From: Alphaproteobacteria bacterium BRH_c36
Lineage (GTDB): Bacteria > Pseudomonadota > Alphaproteobacteria > Rhizobiales > Hyphomicrobiaceae
Length of the DNA stretch: 35,378 nucleotides
Assembly (NCBI GenBank): GCA_001516065.1
Contig: LOEV01000178.1
Location: 1-35,378, forward strand
Reading direction: 5' to 3'
Part shown: positions 15,464 through 23,906 of the stretch, in pieces
Numbering within the stretch: the stretch's first letter is position 1
How the letters are laid out: each line of letters starts with the position of its first letter
Notes under the pieces: generated by a model
The model's input: only the letters and a program-made list of their open reading frames with translations
What the model was told of the DNA's origin: nothing
Database searches by the model: none
Translations under genes and position numbers: made by a program

Positions 15464-17272
15464 ATGGCTGCAACGAATGGCAAGGCCTACACGATGGTCG
15501 ACCACACCTACGACGTCGTTGTCGTGGGTGCGGGTGGCGCCGGACTTCGCGCGACGCTCGGCTGCGCCGAAGCCGGCTTGAAAACCGCCTGCGTGACGAA
15601 GGTGTTTCCGACTCGCTCGCATACCGTGGCCGCTCAGGGCGGGGTGGCCGCCTCGCTCGGCAACATGGGCCCCGACAACTGGCGCTGGCACATGTACGAC
15701 ACCGTCAAGGGGTCCGACTGGCTCGGCGACCAGGACTCGATCGAATACCTGTGCCGGCATGCCCCCGCCGCCGTCTACGAACTGGAACATTACGGCCTTC
15801 CGTTCTCGCGCACCGAGGATGGCAGGATCTACCAGCGCCCGTTCGGCGGCATGACCACCGAGTTCGGCGAAGGTCCGCCCGCCCAACGCACCTGCGCCGC
15901 CGCCGACCGCACCGGCCACGCCATGCTGCATACTCTTTACGGCCAGTCGCTCCGCCACTCCGCTGAGTTCTTCGTCGAGTATTTCGCGCTCGATTTGATG
16001 ATGGATTCGGAAGGCGCCTGCCGCGGCGTCATCGCCATGTCTCTTGAAGACGGCACACTCCATAGGTTCCGCGCCAACAAGACCATCCTCGCCACCGGCG
16101 GCTATGGCCGCGCCTACTTCTCCTGCACCTCGGCGCACACCTGCACGGGCGACGGCAACGCCATGGTTTTGCGTGCCGGCCTGCCGCTGCAGGACATGGA
16201 GTTCGTGCAGTTCCATCCAACCGGGATCTATGGCGCCGGCGTGCTGATAACGGAAGGCGCGCGCGGCGAGGGCGGCTACCTGACCAACTCCGCGGGCGAG
16301 CGCTTCATGGAACGCTATGCACCGTCCGCCAAGGATCTGGCGTCCCGCGACGTCGTTTCCCGCTCAATGACGATGGAGATCCGCGACGGCCGCGGCGTCG
16401 GTCCCGAAGGCGACCACATCTACCTTCATCTCGACCACCTCGATCCCAAGATCCTGGCCGAACGCCTGCCGGGTATTACCGAGAGCGCAAAGGTCTTCGC
16501 CGGCGTCGACCTTCGCCGCGAGCCGATCCCCGTCATCCCGACTGTCCACTACAACATGGGCGGCATCCCGACGAACTATCACGGCGAAGTCCTGACGCTT
16601 AAGAACGGCAACCCCGACCATATCGTGCCCGGCCTGATGGCGATCGGCGAAGCCGCCTGCGTTTCGGTGCACGGCGCCAATCGCCTCGGCTCCAATTCGC
16701 TGATCGACCTCGTCGTGTTCGGCCGGGCGGCGGGCCTGCGCTGTGCCGATGTCGTCGAGCGGGGCGGCATCCAGCCCGACCTGCCGCCGCAGTCCTACGA
16801 GCCGGCGCTTGCGCGCCTCGACCACTTCCGTTTCGCTTCCGGCGGCACGCCGACCTCGGAACTGCGCTCGCGCATGCAGAAGGTGATGCAGTCCAACTGT
16901 GCGGTGTTCCGCGACGGGCCCGTGCTTGAAGAGGGCGTGAAGCTCATCAACGAGATCTGGAAAAGCTCGGGCGACATCCGCGTCACCGACCGTTCGCTTA
17001 TCTGGAACTCCGACCTGATCGAGACGCTCGAATACGACAATCTCATCGCCCAGGCGGCAGTCACAGTGACGGGGGCGGCTAACCGCACCGAAAGCCGTGG
17101 CGCACATGCCCGCGAGGATTTTCCCAACCGCGACGACGCCAATTGGATGAAGCATACGCTGGCCTGGGCGGATTGCGACAAGCGGACCGTGAATCTCGAT
17201 TTCCGCCCCGTCCACACCTACACCCTGACCAACGAGATGCACTACGTCGAGCCCAAAGCTCGGGTGTATTGA
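15464..17272 (+). CDS. sdhA: Succinate dehydrogenase flavoprotein subunit
   Basis: Catalytic subunit of complex II, with covalently bound FAD and the succinate site on the cytoplasmic face of the membrane. It has 602 residues, normal length. [22 protein letters not shown] is the FAD-binding strand. [17 protein letters not shown] holds the histidine that attaches FAD. The active-site region [36 protein letters not shown] and the C-terminal [11 protein letters not shown] follow. ATG 15464 has GAGAGG seven bases upstream. A GC-rich hairpin right after the stop may separate this gene from sdhB, which lies 1.5 kb away. Confidence 0.98.
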   Translation: MAATNGKAYTMVDHTYDVVVVGAGGAGLRATLGCAEAGLKTACVTKVFPTRSHTVAAQGGVAASLGNMGPDNWRWHMYDTVKGSDWLGDQDSIEYLCRHAPAAVYELEHYGLPFSRTEDGRIYQRPFGGMTTEFGEGPPAQRTCAAADRTGHAMLHTLYGQSLRHSAEFFVEYFALDLMMDSEGACRGVIAMSLEDGTLHRFRANKTILATGGYGRAYFSCTSAHTCTGDGNAMVLRAGLPLQDMEFVQFHPTGIYGAGVLITEGARGEGGYLTNSAGERFMERYAPSAKDLASRDVVSRSMTMEIRDGRGVGPEGDHIYLHLDHLDPKILAERLPGITESAKVFAGVDLRREPIPVIPTVHYNMGGIPTNYHGEVLTLKNGNPDHIVPGLMAIGEAACVSVHGANRLGSNSLIDLVVFGRAAGLRCADVVERGGIQPDLPPQSYEPALARLDHFRFASGGTPTSELRSRMQKVMQSNCAVFRDGPVLEEGVKLINEIWKSSGDIRVTDRSLIWNSDLIETLEYDNLIAQAAVTVTGAANRTESRGAHAREDFPNRDDANWMKHTLAWADCDKRTVNLDFRPVHTYTLTNEMHYVEPKARVY

Positions 17273-17288
17273 AGTTTCCGGACTAAAG

Positions 17289-17331
17289 CGAATGCGGCCG
17301 CGCAAACGATGAGCGGCCGCATCGGCGTTTT
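17289..17331 (+). terminator. Probable terminator after sdhA (bidirectional)
   Basis: ATGCGGCCGC and GCGGCCGCAT form a perfect 10-bp stem (17292-17301 and 17313-17322), with TTTT at 17328-17331. The minus-strand reading also serves the convergent frameshifted gene. It lies 17 nt after the sdhA stop. Confidence 0.6.
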
Positions 17332-17347
17332 AAGGGTATCGAACTGA

Positions 17348-17694
17348 TTAGTTCTTATACTGATCCCTGGCTTCCTCGCCGGGAGTTTTTTCGGCCTCGC
17401 CCGTCTGGTAACCGGACGGAGCAGTCTCGGCGGTTCTTGGAACTTCCTGGCCGAATTTGTCATGCGCGCGCTCTCCAGGCGTTTTCCGGGCTGCGGACGC
17501 GTCGGTGCCTGTCGGAACGTTCGTTGTCGTGCTGGGTACTACTGCCCGTCCGGCGCAACTTCAAGAGCCTGTTCGGGAGTCAACTGGCCCTCGGTGCGGT
17601 TTTTGCCGACCGGGCTGTTAGCCTGTGCCATGACAGCTGCTGAGCCCAGTAGAAGCGCAAGCGTTGTAGCAGTCGTCAGTTTCACGATCTCCAT
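17348..17694 (-). pseudogene. Frameshifted small secreted protein gene
   Basis: ATG 17694 has AGGAGA seven bases upstream. It opens a signal peptide (MEIVKLTTATTLALLLG, then AAVMAQA) and a short mature part ending GQLTPEQALEVAPDG before a stop near 17539. In the frame one step away, reading goes on from VVPSTTTNVPTG to a natural end at TAA 17348. That second part carries two similar units, KTPGERAHDKFGQE and KTPGEEARDQYKN. A single missing base near GACGGGCAGTAG would join the two into a protein of about 115 residues. Either the gene is recently broken or the assembly has one error. It is antisense to the sdh genes, between sdhA and sdhB. Function unknown. Confidence 0.6.
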
Positions 17695-17950
17695 CCTAGA
17701 ATCTCCTGTGTTTTCGTCTGTCACCGGTCGGAAAGTCGCCGGCCTTGAAGCGTGTGTCAGGGGCAACACGGAGGGCGGAGGGCTGTTCCCGAAAGCCGGT
17801 ATAAACCTGCCTCAAGGAATCGTGAGTTGGCGCGTGAGCCGCCAGCTCAGCCTTGCAGCCGACACAGAGTCGGGGCATTGAAGGCATCCGGGTGGCTTTC
17901 GCCACGCGGCGCCGACGCGGCGAACCGTTATCCGCAATCCAGGATCCGTC

Positions 17951-18571
17951 GTGAAGAAGCCCGCTTCCGAACACCCCAGAGCGGCTGCCTCCAATGGCAG
18001 CGACGCCGGACCGACGACCCGCAGCGCGCCCGATCCTTTCGCCGCCGTTCTTCCCGCAATCGCGGCCCTCGGGGCGATCTCTTCCATCGCCACCATCAAC
18101 TGGTCCGCCGAGGAGCGCACGCCCGACCGCCCGAAGACCCGCCGCCGCGCCTCGACCGCGCTGCGCGACCTCGAAACCTGCTGTATGGGACTGATTGAGA
18201 TCTTTCGCCGGTTCCAGCGCAATCCCAAACTGTTCTGCGGCGAAGGTGCGACCGTGAACACGCCCCTCAAGTTCGGCGTGCACGGCGTCCGCGTCTCAGC
18301 CGACACCGCGCGGCTCTACCAGCAGATCGTCAACGATGTCGCCTCCATGCTGGTGCTGGCCTCGCAGAACGCCTTCGACGTCATGTCGGCGGTTGAGGAT
18401 GGCGAGATCGATGCTCCCGAGGAGATCTTCTTCGGATTCGGCGAATGCCAGGAATCCTTGAACGAACTCATCCAGCAACGTGCAACGCTGAAAGCCAGCG
18501 TCGACAAGGGCCTTGAAATCGCCCGCCGCCTCTCCACGCTCGTTGCGGAACTAAAGAAACACGTTGAATGA
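17951..18571 (+). CDS. Hypothetical protein between sdhA and sdhB
   Basis: Encodes 206 residues from GTG 17951, with CAGGAT six bases upstream. I do not recognise the family. Residues 1-35 are Ala/Ser/Pro-rich, followed by a mildly hydrophobic AVLPAIAALGAISSIATINWS stretch (about 32-52). A basic segment follows (RPKTRRRAS), then a mostly helical region with DLETCCMGLIEIFRRFQRNP. The C-terminal half (about 115-206) is charged and heptad-like, with ESLNELIQQRATLKASVDKG, and could be a coiled coil. Codon use looks like that of its neighbours, so it is probably a real gene. It points the same way as sdhA and sdhB. A link to complex II is not shown by anything but position. Confidence 0.6.
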   Translation: MKKPASEHPRAAASNGSDAGPTTRSAPDPFAAVLPAIAALGAISSIATINWSAEERTPDRPKTRRRASTALRDLETCCMGLIEIFRRFQRNPKLFCGEGATVNTPLKFGVHGVRVSADTARLYQQIVNDVASMLVLASQNAFDVMSAVEDGEIDAPEEIFFGFGECQESLNELIQQRATLKASVDKGLEIARRLSTLVAELKKHVE

Positions 18572-18703
18572 TCTTCGGTTCAACCGCACCTGCGCAACCA
18601 CCAGAAATCCGCTCAAACCCTGCCGAACGTAGCGTTGACAGCGCGCGCCCGACGCCGCATGTCTGATTGGCTATTATTGCGCTGCACCCAACTTCCGCTG
18701 GGG

Positions 18704-18730
18704 CCTGACACGAGCTTGCGAAGTGTCAGG
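18704..18730 (+). repeat. Hairpin family A copy before sdhB, with compensated arms
   Basis: CCTGACAC, centre GAGCTTGCGAA, GTGTCAGG: an 8-bp stem. Relative to other copies the left arm changed CAACAC to TGACAC and the right arm changed GTGTTG to GTGTCA. The pairing is kept through double changes, which points to selection on, or copying of, the folded form. Confidence 0.75.
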
Positions 18731-18771
18731 CTGCAAAGTGTTGCGTGTCTAGATCAACGAAGGACGGCTCC

Positions 18772-19551
18772 ATGGTCCAGCTCACTCTTCCAAAGAATTC
18801 CACCGTCACCTCCGGCAAGGCGTGGAACCAGCCGACCGGCAAGGGCAGCTGGAAGGAATTCAGGATTTACCGCTGGAACCCCGACGATGGCGCCAATCCC
18901 CGCACGGATACCTATTGGATTAACCGCGACGAGTGTGGTCCGATGGTCCTCGACGCGCTCATCAAGATCAAGAACGAGATCGACCAGACGCTGACGTTCC
19001 GTCGGTCGTGCCGGGAAGGCATTTGCGGCTCGTGCTCGATGAACATCGACGGCACGAACACGCTGGCCTGTCTGAAGGCGATCGAGGATGTGCCAGGCAC
19101 TGTGAAGATCTATCCATTGCCGCATATGGAGGTCGTGAAGGACCTGGTGCCGGACTTGAGCCACTTCTACGCCCAGCACCGCTCGATTGAGCCCTGGCTG
19201 AAGACCGACACGCCTTCGCCGCCAACTGAGTGGAAGCAGTCGCGCGACGACCGCGCCGAACTCGACGGGCTGTACGAATGCATCCTGTGCGCCTGCTGCT
19301 CGGCCTCCTGCCCGAGCTACTGGTGGAACTCGGACCGCTACCTGGGCCCGGCGATTCTGCTCCAGGCCTACCGCTGGGTGAACGATAGCCGCGACGAATC
19401 AACCGGCGACCGCCTCGACAGTCTTGAGGACCCATTCCGGCTCTATCGCTGCCACACGATCCTCAACTGCACGCGCGCCTGTCCAAAGGGCCTCAACCCG
19501 GCCAAGGCGATTGCCGAACTCAAGAAACTGATGGTCGAGCGCCGTGTTTAG
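18772..19551 (+). CDS. sdhB: Succinate dehydrogenase iron-sulfur subunit
   Basis: Carries electrons from SdhA to the quinone site through [2Fe-2S], [4Fe-4S] and [3Fe-4S] clusters. It has 259 residues, the usual size. The first cluster ligands are in [20 protein letters not shown] and the following AC. The second set is [12 protein letters not shown] and the third [20 protein letters not shown] 18772 has GAAGGA seven bases upstream; an in-frame start at 18745 is less likely. It is the last sdh gene here and is detached from sdhA by a terminator, an antisense pseudogene and an unknown gene, so it may have its own promoter. Confidence 0.97.
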   Translation: MVQLTLPKNSTVTSGKAWNQPTGKGSWKEFRIYRWNPDDGANPRTDTYWINRDECGPMVLDALIKIKNEIDQTLTFRRSCREGICGSCSMNIDGTNTLACLKAIEDVPGTVKIYPLPHMEVVKDLVPDLSHFYAQHRSIEPWLKTDTPSPPTEWKQSRDDRAELDGLYECILCACCSASCPSYWWNSDRYLGPAILLQAYRWVNDSRDESTGDRLDSLEDPFRLYRCHTILNCTRACPKGLNPAKAIAELKKLMVERRV

Positions 19552-19954
19552 AGCGTCGGCAGCACCGGCCTTGCGGGCACGACGGGGATGGCGTGACGGG
19601 ATTGGCCAAGTTGCGGAGGTTCGTGCGGTGCCCGGCGCCTGGACAGCGTCTGATGGCGCAACAAGAAAGTCCCGCGCAGGCTGGTGAAACGATCAAAGGA
19701 CCCATAAACAAAGGACCGGCCAGGCTTGCAAAAGCCCATCCGGTCCTATTAGGGGATTTGGTCTGCCCGCAAAAAGCTTTCGAAAACCTTTGCAGCGTGG
19801 GCGGGTCGTCAAGACCGCGAATTGTTCTGTTCTTGTGTACCTCTGAAGCCCATTGAGGCGGTCAGGGCAGCGATGCGGTCACTAATCCACTGTTGACGTG
19901 ACTCCGCCGCGAAAAGGCGAAATCTTTATTGTAGCCGCTGTGGCGAATTGCCGT
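19552..19954. other. Gene-free convergent gap after sdhB
   Basis: Short frames exist on both strands, but none has a Shine-Dalgarno and family-like sequence. The 87-codon plus-strand frame reads through the hairpin at 19712-19747. No further signal is seen apart from that hairpin. Confidence 0.45.
19712..19747 (-). terminator. Terminator-like hairpin between sdhB and the H1-like gene
   Basis: AGGACCGG and CCGGTCCT form an outer 8-bp stem, with inner GGCTT/AAGCC pairing. On the minus strand the stem is followed by TTGTTTAT, so it probably ends the H1-like transcript; it may also stop sdhB transcripts. Confidence 0.5.
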
Positions 19955-20308
19955 TTACGACTTCTTTGCAACTGCCTTGCGCGGAGCCTTCTTCGCTGCC
20001 GGCTTCTTTGCAGCGGGCTTCTTTGCAGCTGCTTTCTTCACTGCGGGCTTCTTTGCAGCTGCTTTCTTCACGGCAGGCTTCTTGGCGGCGGTCTTTGCAG
20101 TGCGGCCGGGAGCAGCCTTGCGAGCCGTTGCGGAAGCGGTCGTCTTGGCCGACTTGCGGGCAGCCGGCTTCTTTGCAGCCTTGCGAGCCGGAGCAGCAGT
20201 CTTGGCAGCAGGCTTTGCGGCGGCGGCAGCGGCGGTCTTAGCCGGAGCCTTTGCCTTCTTCGTGGTAGCTTTCTTGGTCGTCGCTTTCTTCGGTGCCTTG
20301 GTAACCAT
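19955..20308 (-). CDS. Histone H1-like Lys/Ala/Pro-rich DNA-binding protein
   Basis: Encodes 117 residues composed almost only of Lys, Ala, Thr, Pro and Arg. The protein starts MVTKAPKKATTKKATTKK, and the C-terminal half consists of AAKKPA/AVKKAA-type repeats, ending RKAVAKKS. This is the make-up of bacterial H1-like (HctB or AlgP-type) proteins, which bind DNA without sequence preference and compact it. The sequence alone cannot show the target. I chose ATG 20308, eight bases after GGAGA; in-frame ATGs at 20317 and 20323 are possible. The near-identical repeat units make length changes by recombination likely. Confidence 0.8.
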   Translation of the reverse strand: MVTKAPKKATTKKATTKKAKAPAKTAAAAAAKPAAKTAAPARKAAKKPAARKSAKTTASATARKAAPGRTAKTAAKKPAVKKAAAKKPAVKKAAAKKPAAKKPAAKKAPRKAVAKKS

Positions 20309-20752
20309 TGTATTCATCTCCATTGTTTTCCAGGGGGGATTTGCGAATCACATTCGCCCCAAGAAAACTTTGAACAATTTGAATGAGTTTGTTGACATAA
20401 AAAGACAATTGCAGGGTGAAAAACTTCCGCGCAGGTCCAATTCTGTTGCATGAAAGACTCAAATTTGAATGTTTTGATGGTGATAGCCGATTCCGACGAG
20501 AAGCAAATTGAAGAATACTGTGATGATTCAGCGCGTTTTACGTGACTGGATCGCTGATCCGAAACCGCATCTTCGATTCAATTCGATGCGATGCCATGAG
20601 TGGAGAACTCGCTCGACATTAGAGGAGCAAACAAAAGCGTGGCGATGGTATCAACCTTCGATACCTTCGCCACGCCATAACAAGTAGATAGAAAAAGTTT
20701 CGTGCGCGGTGCAGTTATCTCAATGCCATTCTCTCGTGGATTGCCTTTTGTA
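20309..20752. other. AT-richer gap upstream of the H1-like gene
   Basis: This stretch is visibly AT-richer than the rest. It should hold the leader and promoter of the H1-like gene and the GNAT terminator at 20633-20675. A 31-codon plus-strand frame at 20450-20545 is noted elsewhere but not supported as a gene. Confidence 0.4.
20633..20675 (-). terminator. Strong rho-independent terminator of the GNAT gene
   Basis: On the minus strand: GCGTGGCG, AA, GGTATC, loop GAAGGTT, GATACC, AT, CGCCACGC, then TTTTGTTTG. Two perfect stems of 8 and 6 bp are separated by an internal two-base loop, followed by a T-rich tract, about 78 nt after the stop. Confidence 0.85.
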
Positions 20753-21331
20753 TCACGCCGCTTGGCGATTGCGTTCGCGACTGACATCGAGAACGGCAAG
20801 GAGATAGCCGACGCGATCCTCCATGGCTTCTGCCAGGATCGAGAAGTAGTCGGAATTGACCGGAAGAATTTCGCCGATCACTTCGCCGTACTCGAAACGC
20901 AGCTCCGCTTCATGCTTACGCGCAATGGCTTGCATTTTCCGGTTTTCGGCAAGGCAACTCATATAAACCCGGTGGACGCCCCTGTTTCTCGAAGCGCGGA
21001 TAACCCGCCCCATAAGTTCGGTCCCGATTCCTTTTTCCTGATAGCCGGGTTCCACAGAGAAGGCCGCCTCGGCTTCTTCGCCCCAGACATCCCCCAGCTT
21101 TCTCAATTCCGCCACCGCACGTACTTCGCCGTCTTCGAGATATGCATAGACGATGGCGCCCATGTCGCTCATGCGGCTTGCGTAGTCCTCGATGAAGCTG
21201 TCGGAGACGGAGTGCGCGAAGCGCATGCGCCGGCTGTTCTTGTCGAGTCGCAAGAGATGGTCGCGAAACTTGTCCGTTTCCGACGGCCACAACTTTCGAA
21301 TTGTCCCTCCCGAGAACTGGTGTTCGCTCAT
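20753..21331 (-). CDS. GNAT family N-acetyltransferase
   Basis: Transfers an acetyl group from acetyl-CoA to an unknown amine. It has 192 residues. The acetyl-CoA-binding motif A is visible as FSVEPGYQEKGIGTELMGRVI (Q-x-x-G-x-G type). It follows the beta-strand AVAELRKLGDVWGEEAEAAF and precedes RGVHRVYMSCLAENRKM. ATG 21331 (MSEHQFSGG) is preceded by AAGG at good spacing; a GTG three codons earlier is possible. The AAGG lies inside the end of an upstream minus-strand reading frame, whose stop is only five bases before this ATG. The substrate is not readable. Confidence 0.85.
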   Translation of the reverse strand: MSEHQFSGGTIRKLWPSETDKFRDHLLRLDKNSRRMRFAHSVSDSFIEDYASRMSDMGAIVYAYLEDGEVRAVAELRKLGDVWGEEAEAAFSVEPGYQEKGIGTELMGRVIRASRNRGVHRVYMSCLAENRKMQAIARKHEAELRFEYGEVIGEILPVNSDYFSILAEAMEDRVGYLLAVLDVSRERNRQAA

Positions 21332-21336
21332 TGAAT

Positions 21337-21727
21337 TCACCTTCGCTCTGGAATCGCTAAGTTTTCAACGTCACCCTTGACGCCGCCGCGCGTTTTTTGT
21401 CTACGGGGCGCAGCGTTCGTTGTCACAACGCACATGTAGTCGTTATGTTGCGGCGCACAATACGCCTTAAATGGTGTCGGGAGGTTGAACGAATTGACGC
21501 TGTGGATGCCGGTGGCGGCCGGCAAGGGACTGCCAGTGCTATTCGCGACGATCGTAACGACTTGATACGTAGCGCCTTTTGAGGCTGCTATGCCTGATGC
21601 GCGGTCGCCTGTCACAACAGAGCCGCTCAATGTGGGCATGGCAGCATTGCCGAGAGGTTCGAGCTCAAGCGTAATTGTGCCGGTTGCACCGAGGGTAATG
21701 GATGGGTTGGGCCAAGGCCAGCGGTCG
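21337..21727 (-). pseudogene. Orphan C-terminal gene fragment upstream of the GNAT gene
   Basis: An open minus-strand frame ends with TGA at 21337-21339, just before the GNAT start. Its last part reads like real protein: SITLGATGTITLELEPLG, then SGSVVTGDRASGIAASKG, TYQVVTIVANSTGSPLP and PFKAYCAPQHNDYMCVVTTN. This has the Ser/Thr/Gly/Val pattern of an exported beta-rich domain with two cysteines. Going upstream the frame enters the antisense of the zapE start, where the composition turns to Arg/Pro shadow. A genuine start and N-terminus are therefore missing. It is probably the remnant of a gene whose 5' part was lost. I do not recognise the family. Confidence 0.35.
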
Positions 21728-21737
21728 ATCGGGTTTG

Positions 21738-22847
21738 ATGAGCACCTATCTCTCGCGTGTCGAGAGCGGCGAAATCGAGCCGAACGCTGAGCAGGCTGAG
21801 GTTGTCGCACACCTCGATGACACCGCGAACGCTCTGCTCGCCTATCTGCCGTCAGCCACGGGCCTGTTTGGATTCCTGAAAAAGAAATCCGGACCGCCCC
21901 CGCGTGGTCTTTATCTCTTCGGCGGGGTCGGGCGCGGCAAGACCATGCTGATGGACCTGTTTTTCGACGAGGTGGCCTTCGAGCCAAAGCTGCGCCAGCA
22001 TTTCCACGCCTTCATGGCAGGCGTACACGATCGCATCGGCCGTGCCCGTAAAGCCTTGAGCGGCGATCCAATCCCGATAGTCGCAGCTCAGATCGCGCAG
22101 GAAGCCAGGCTCTTGTGCTTCGACGAACTCCACGTCACCGACATTGCCGACGCGATGATCCTCGGTCGCCTCTTTGCGGTACTGTTCGAGCGTGGCGTCG
22201 TCGTTGTCGCAACATCGAACGCGGCTCCCGAGGATTTGTACCGCAATGGCCTGAACCGCCAGCTGTTCCTGCCGTTCATCGATCTCATCGAAGATCACAT
22301 GGATGTTCTGAAGCTCGCCGCGGGAAAGGACTTCCGGCTCGAGAAACTCGCCGGCCGCCCGCTCTACTATTCCCCCGCAGACGCCGCGGCGAAGGCCGAA
22401 CTCGATGGCCACTGGACGAGATTGACCGGCAGGCCGCCCGATCCCGCTCCAGTATTCCTTGAGGTCCTTGGCCGCCAAGTTACCGTACCGATGGCTGCCA
22501 ATGGGGTGGCCCGTTTCGGTTTCGAGGATCTCTGCGAGCGGCCGCTTGGAGCGCGCGACTACCTGCACGTCGCCCATTCATTCCACACCGTTCTCGTCGA
22601 TCGCATCCCGGTCATGGGTCCGTCCAAACGCAATGAGGCGCGCCGCTTCATCAATCTGATCGATGCGCTTTACGATAACCGGGTGGGTTTCATTGCTTCC
22701 GCCGACAGCGAACCGGACTCATTATATAGAGAAGGCGACGGCGCCGACCTTTTCGCGCGCACAGCCTCCCGTCTGAAGGAAATGCGCTCCGAGAGCTACC
22801 TGTTGAGCCGCGACGATCGCGCCAAGTCCACCCTTGGACCGACGTGA
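21738..22847 (+). CDS. zapE: Cell division protein ZapE (AFG1-like ATPase)
   Basis: P-loop ATPase that associates with the division ring. The 369 residues fit the family. Walker A is GGVGRGKT (62-69), followed by MLMDLFFDEV, and Walker B is LLCFDELHV from about 125. The sensor region VVVATSNAAPEDLYRNGLNR is typical of the AFG1/ZapE group. I chose ATG 21738 (MSTYLSRVESGEI) rather than 21702, which would lie inside the antisense remnant. The Shine-Dalgarno is weak. In many alphaproteobacteria zapE lies just ahead of mdh; here a PRC-barrel gene and a metalloprotease gene lie between them. Confidence 0.93.
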   Translation: MSTYLSRVESGEIEPNAEQAEVVAHLDDTANALLAYLPSATGLFGFLKKKSGPPPRGLYLFGGVGRGKTMLMDLFFDEVAFEPKLRQHFHAFMAGVHDRIGRARKALSGDPIPIVAAQIAQEARLLCFDELHVTDIADAMILGRLFAVLFERGVVVVATSNAAPEDLYRNGLNRQLFLPFIDLIEDHMDVLKLAAGKDFRLEKLAGRPLYYSPADAAAKAELDGHWTRLTGRPPDPAPVFLEVLGRQVTVPMAANGVARFGFEDLCERPLGARDYLHVAHSFHTVLVDRIPVMGPSKRNEARRFINLIDALYDNRVGFIASADSEPDSLYREGDGADLFARTASRLKEMRSESYLLSRDDRAKSTLGPT

Positions 22848-22854
22848 GACTTTC

Positions 22855-22890
22855 CAATGCCACCTCGCCGCCCAATGCCACCTCGCCGCG
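22855..22890 (+). repeat. Tandem duplication after zapE
   Basis: The 17-base string CAATGCCACCTCGCCGC occurs twice, 18 bases apart, right after the zapE stop. It is noncoding. Confidence 0.7.
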
Positions 22891-22910
22891 ATGACGATTT
22901 TAAACACAAC

Positions 22911-22939
22911 TGCGCCCAAGGCGTTCGGCCCTGGGCGCA
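22911..22939. terminator. Shared terminator of convergent zapE and PRC-barrel genes
   Basis: TGCGCCCA and TGGGCGCA form a perfect outer 8-bp stem, with inner GG/CC pairs around a CGTTCGG turn. It stands midway between the two stops. AT-rich sequence on both sides suits use in both directions. Confidence 0.6.
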
Positions 22940-22973
22940 AAAGTAGTCGCGGCAAAATCCGCTTCCTTTTACC

Positions 22974-23504
22974 TTACTTAGCGGTGTCACTCTTCCACTC
23001 TGAAGCTGCTTCAAGCGACTGCTTCGTTGCGGAGGTGGAAATCAAATTGTTGCCGTCCGCAGCCTTCGTGAAGGTCAGCTCGTCGAACTTGAGCGCGACG
23101 ACCTTCTCACCAAGGCCCAGTAATCCGCCGACACCTACGAGGACGTGCTCGACGGAACCGTCGCTGGCCAGAATGAAATCGTTAATGTCACCGATCGTCT
23201 CATTGTTGGAATTCCTGATAGGCTGGCCGATGAGCTTGCTTGCGCGCCACTGTCCGCCCATGCCCATTGCAGGCTGGGCGTCGACCGGATTAGCGGCAGT
23301 ATCCCGGGAAATCGGTTGGTCTGCCGACGGCGTGGCAGCTTCATCCTTGGCTGCTGGATCAGTCTGCGACCGCTCCAATGAATTCGACGGCTGTTCGATT
23401 GCCGGCTTGTTGTTTTCGTTGGCCGGCGTTTCCGACGTTTGCGCCAGAACAGGGGCCGCAAACATAAGGGCAAAGAGCGAAGTAGTCGTGATGAGCTTTT
23501 TCAT
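22974..23504 (-). CDS. Exported PRC-barrel domain protein
   Basis: Encodes 176 residues. A signal peptide (MKKLITTTSLFALMFAAPVLAQ) is followed by a low-complexity Asn/Pro/Glu/Ala/Asp linker to about residue 82. A PRC-barrel domain follows, with WRASKLIGQPIRNSNNETIG, DINDFILASDGSVEHVLVGV and GGLLGLGEKVVALKFDEL. PRC-barrel proteins of this exported type are common in Hyphomicrobiales, often with stress-response genes; the exact role is not known. GGAAGG lies seven bases before ATG 23504. The gene stands alone, convergent to zapE. Confidence 0.85.
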   Translation of the reverse strand: MKKLITTTSLFALMFAAPVLAQTSETPANENNKPAIEQPSNSLERSQTDPAAKDEAATPSADQPISRDTAANPVDAQPAMGMGGQWRASKLIGQPIRNSNNETIGDINDFILASDGSVEHVLVGVGGLLGLGEKVVALKFDELTFTKAADGNNLISTSATKQSLEAASEWKSDTAK

Positions 23505-23587
23505 ATCACTACCTTCCGTTTGAACGTTGAAGGTTGCCTATCGAGGCAACTGTCGGATCAAACGAGCCAGAAAACGACAGGTTCCCC

Positions 23588-23609
23588 GCCGCGACGGGAA
23601 TGTCGCGGC
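23588..23609. other. GC-rich hairpin upstream of the PRC-barrel gene
   Basis: GCCGCGAC, GGGAAT, GTCGCGGC: a perfect 8-bp stem, 84 nt before the PRC-barrel start. It could be a leader structure or the end of the metalloprotease transcript, though no T run follows. Confidence 0.45.
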
Positions 23610-23906
23610 TGACACATTTCAAAGCCGGACTCGGTTCTCACGGCGGAACTGATGCACAAGATAAATTTGCCTGCATCCCCGCGAAGCATGTCAAGCGGCT
23701 GTGAATCCAGAAACACAATCGATAAACTTGAGTAGAGCATATTCAAAACAGCTCCATCCGAAAGCGGGCGCCCCGACAGCGACGTTGAACGCGCTTTAAG
23801 TTTTCGGCTGCGACTTTTCGGACACGAATTATATCGCCTTCGGAATTCTGGAGCGGTTCGGTTTAGGTGAAAGTACTCCTAAAGCCCACGACTGTGGCCC
23901 GGCTGC

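Noticed and set aside
15446-17305. Long minus-strand frames antisense to sdhA (15446-16216 and 16364-17305)
   Set aside because: Shadow frames of the conserved sdhA codons, without start signals or recognisable domains.
19593-19856. Plus-strand 87-codon frame after sdhB
   Set aside because: It reads through a strong hairpin at 19712-19747 and has no Shine-Dalgarno or recognised motif.
20578-20799. Minus-strand 73-codon frame at the GNAT 3' end
   Set aside because: It crosses the GNAT stop and its terminator, so it is most likely a shadow.
23558-23746. Minus-strand 62-codon frame upstream of the PRC-barrel gene
   Set aside because: It contains the perfect GC hairpin and lacks a start signal and recognisable sequence.
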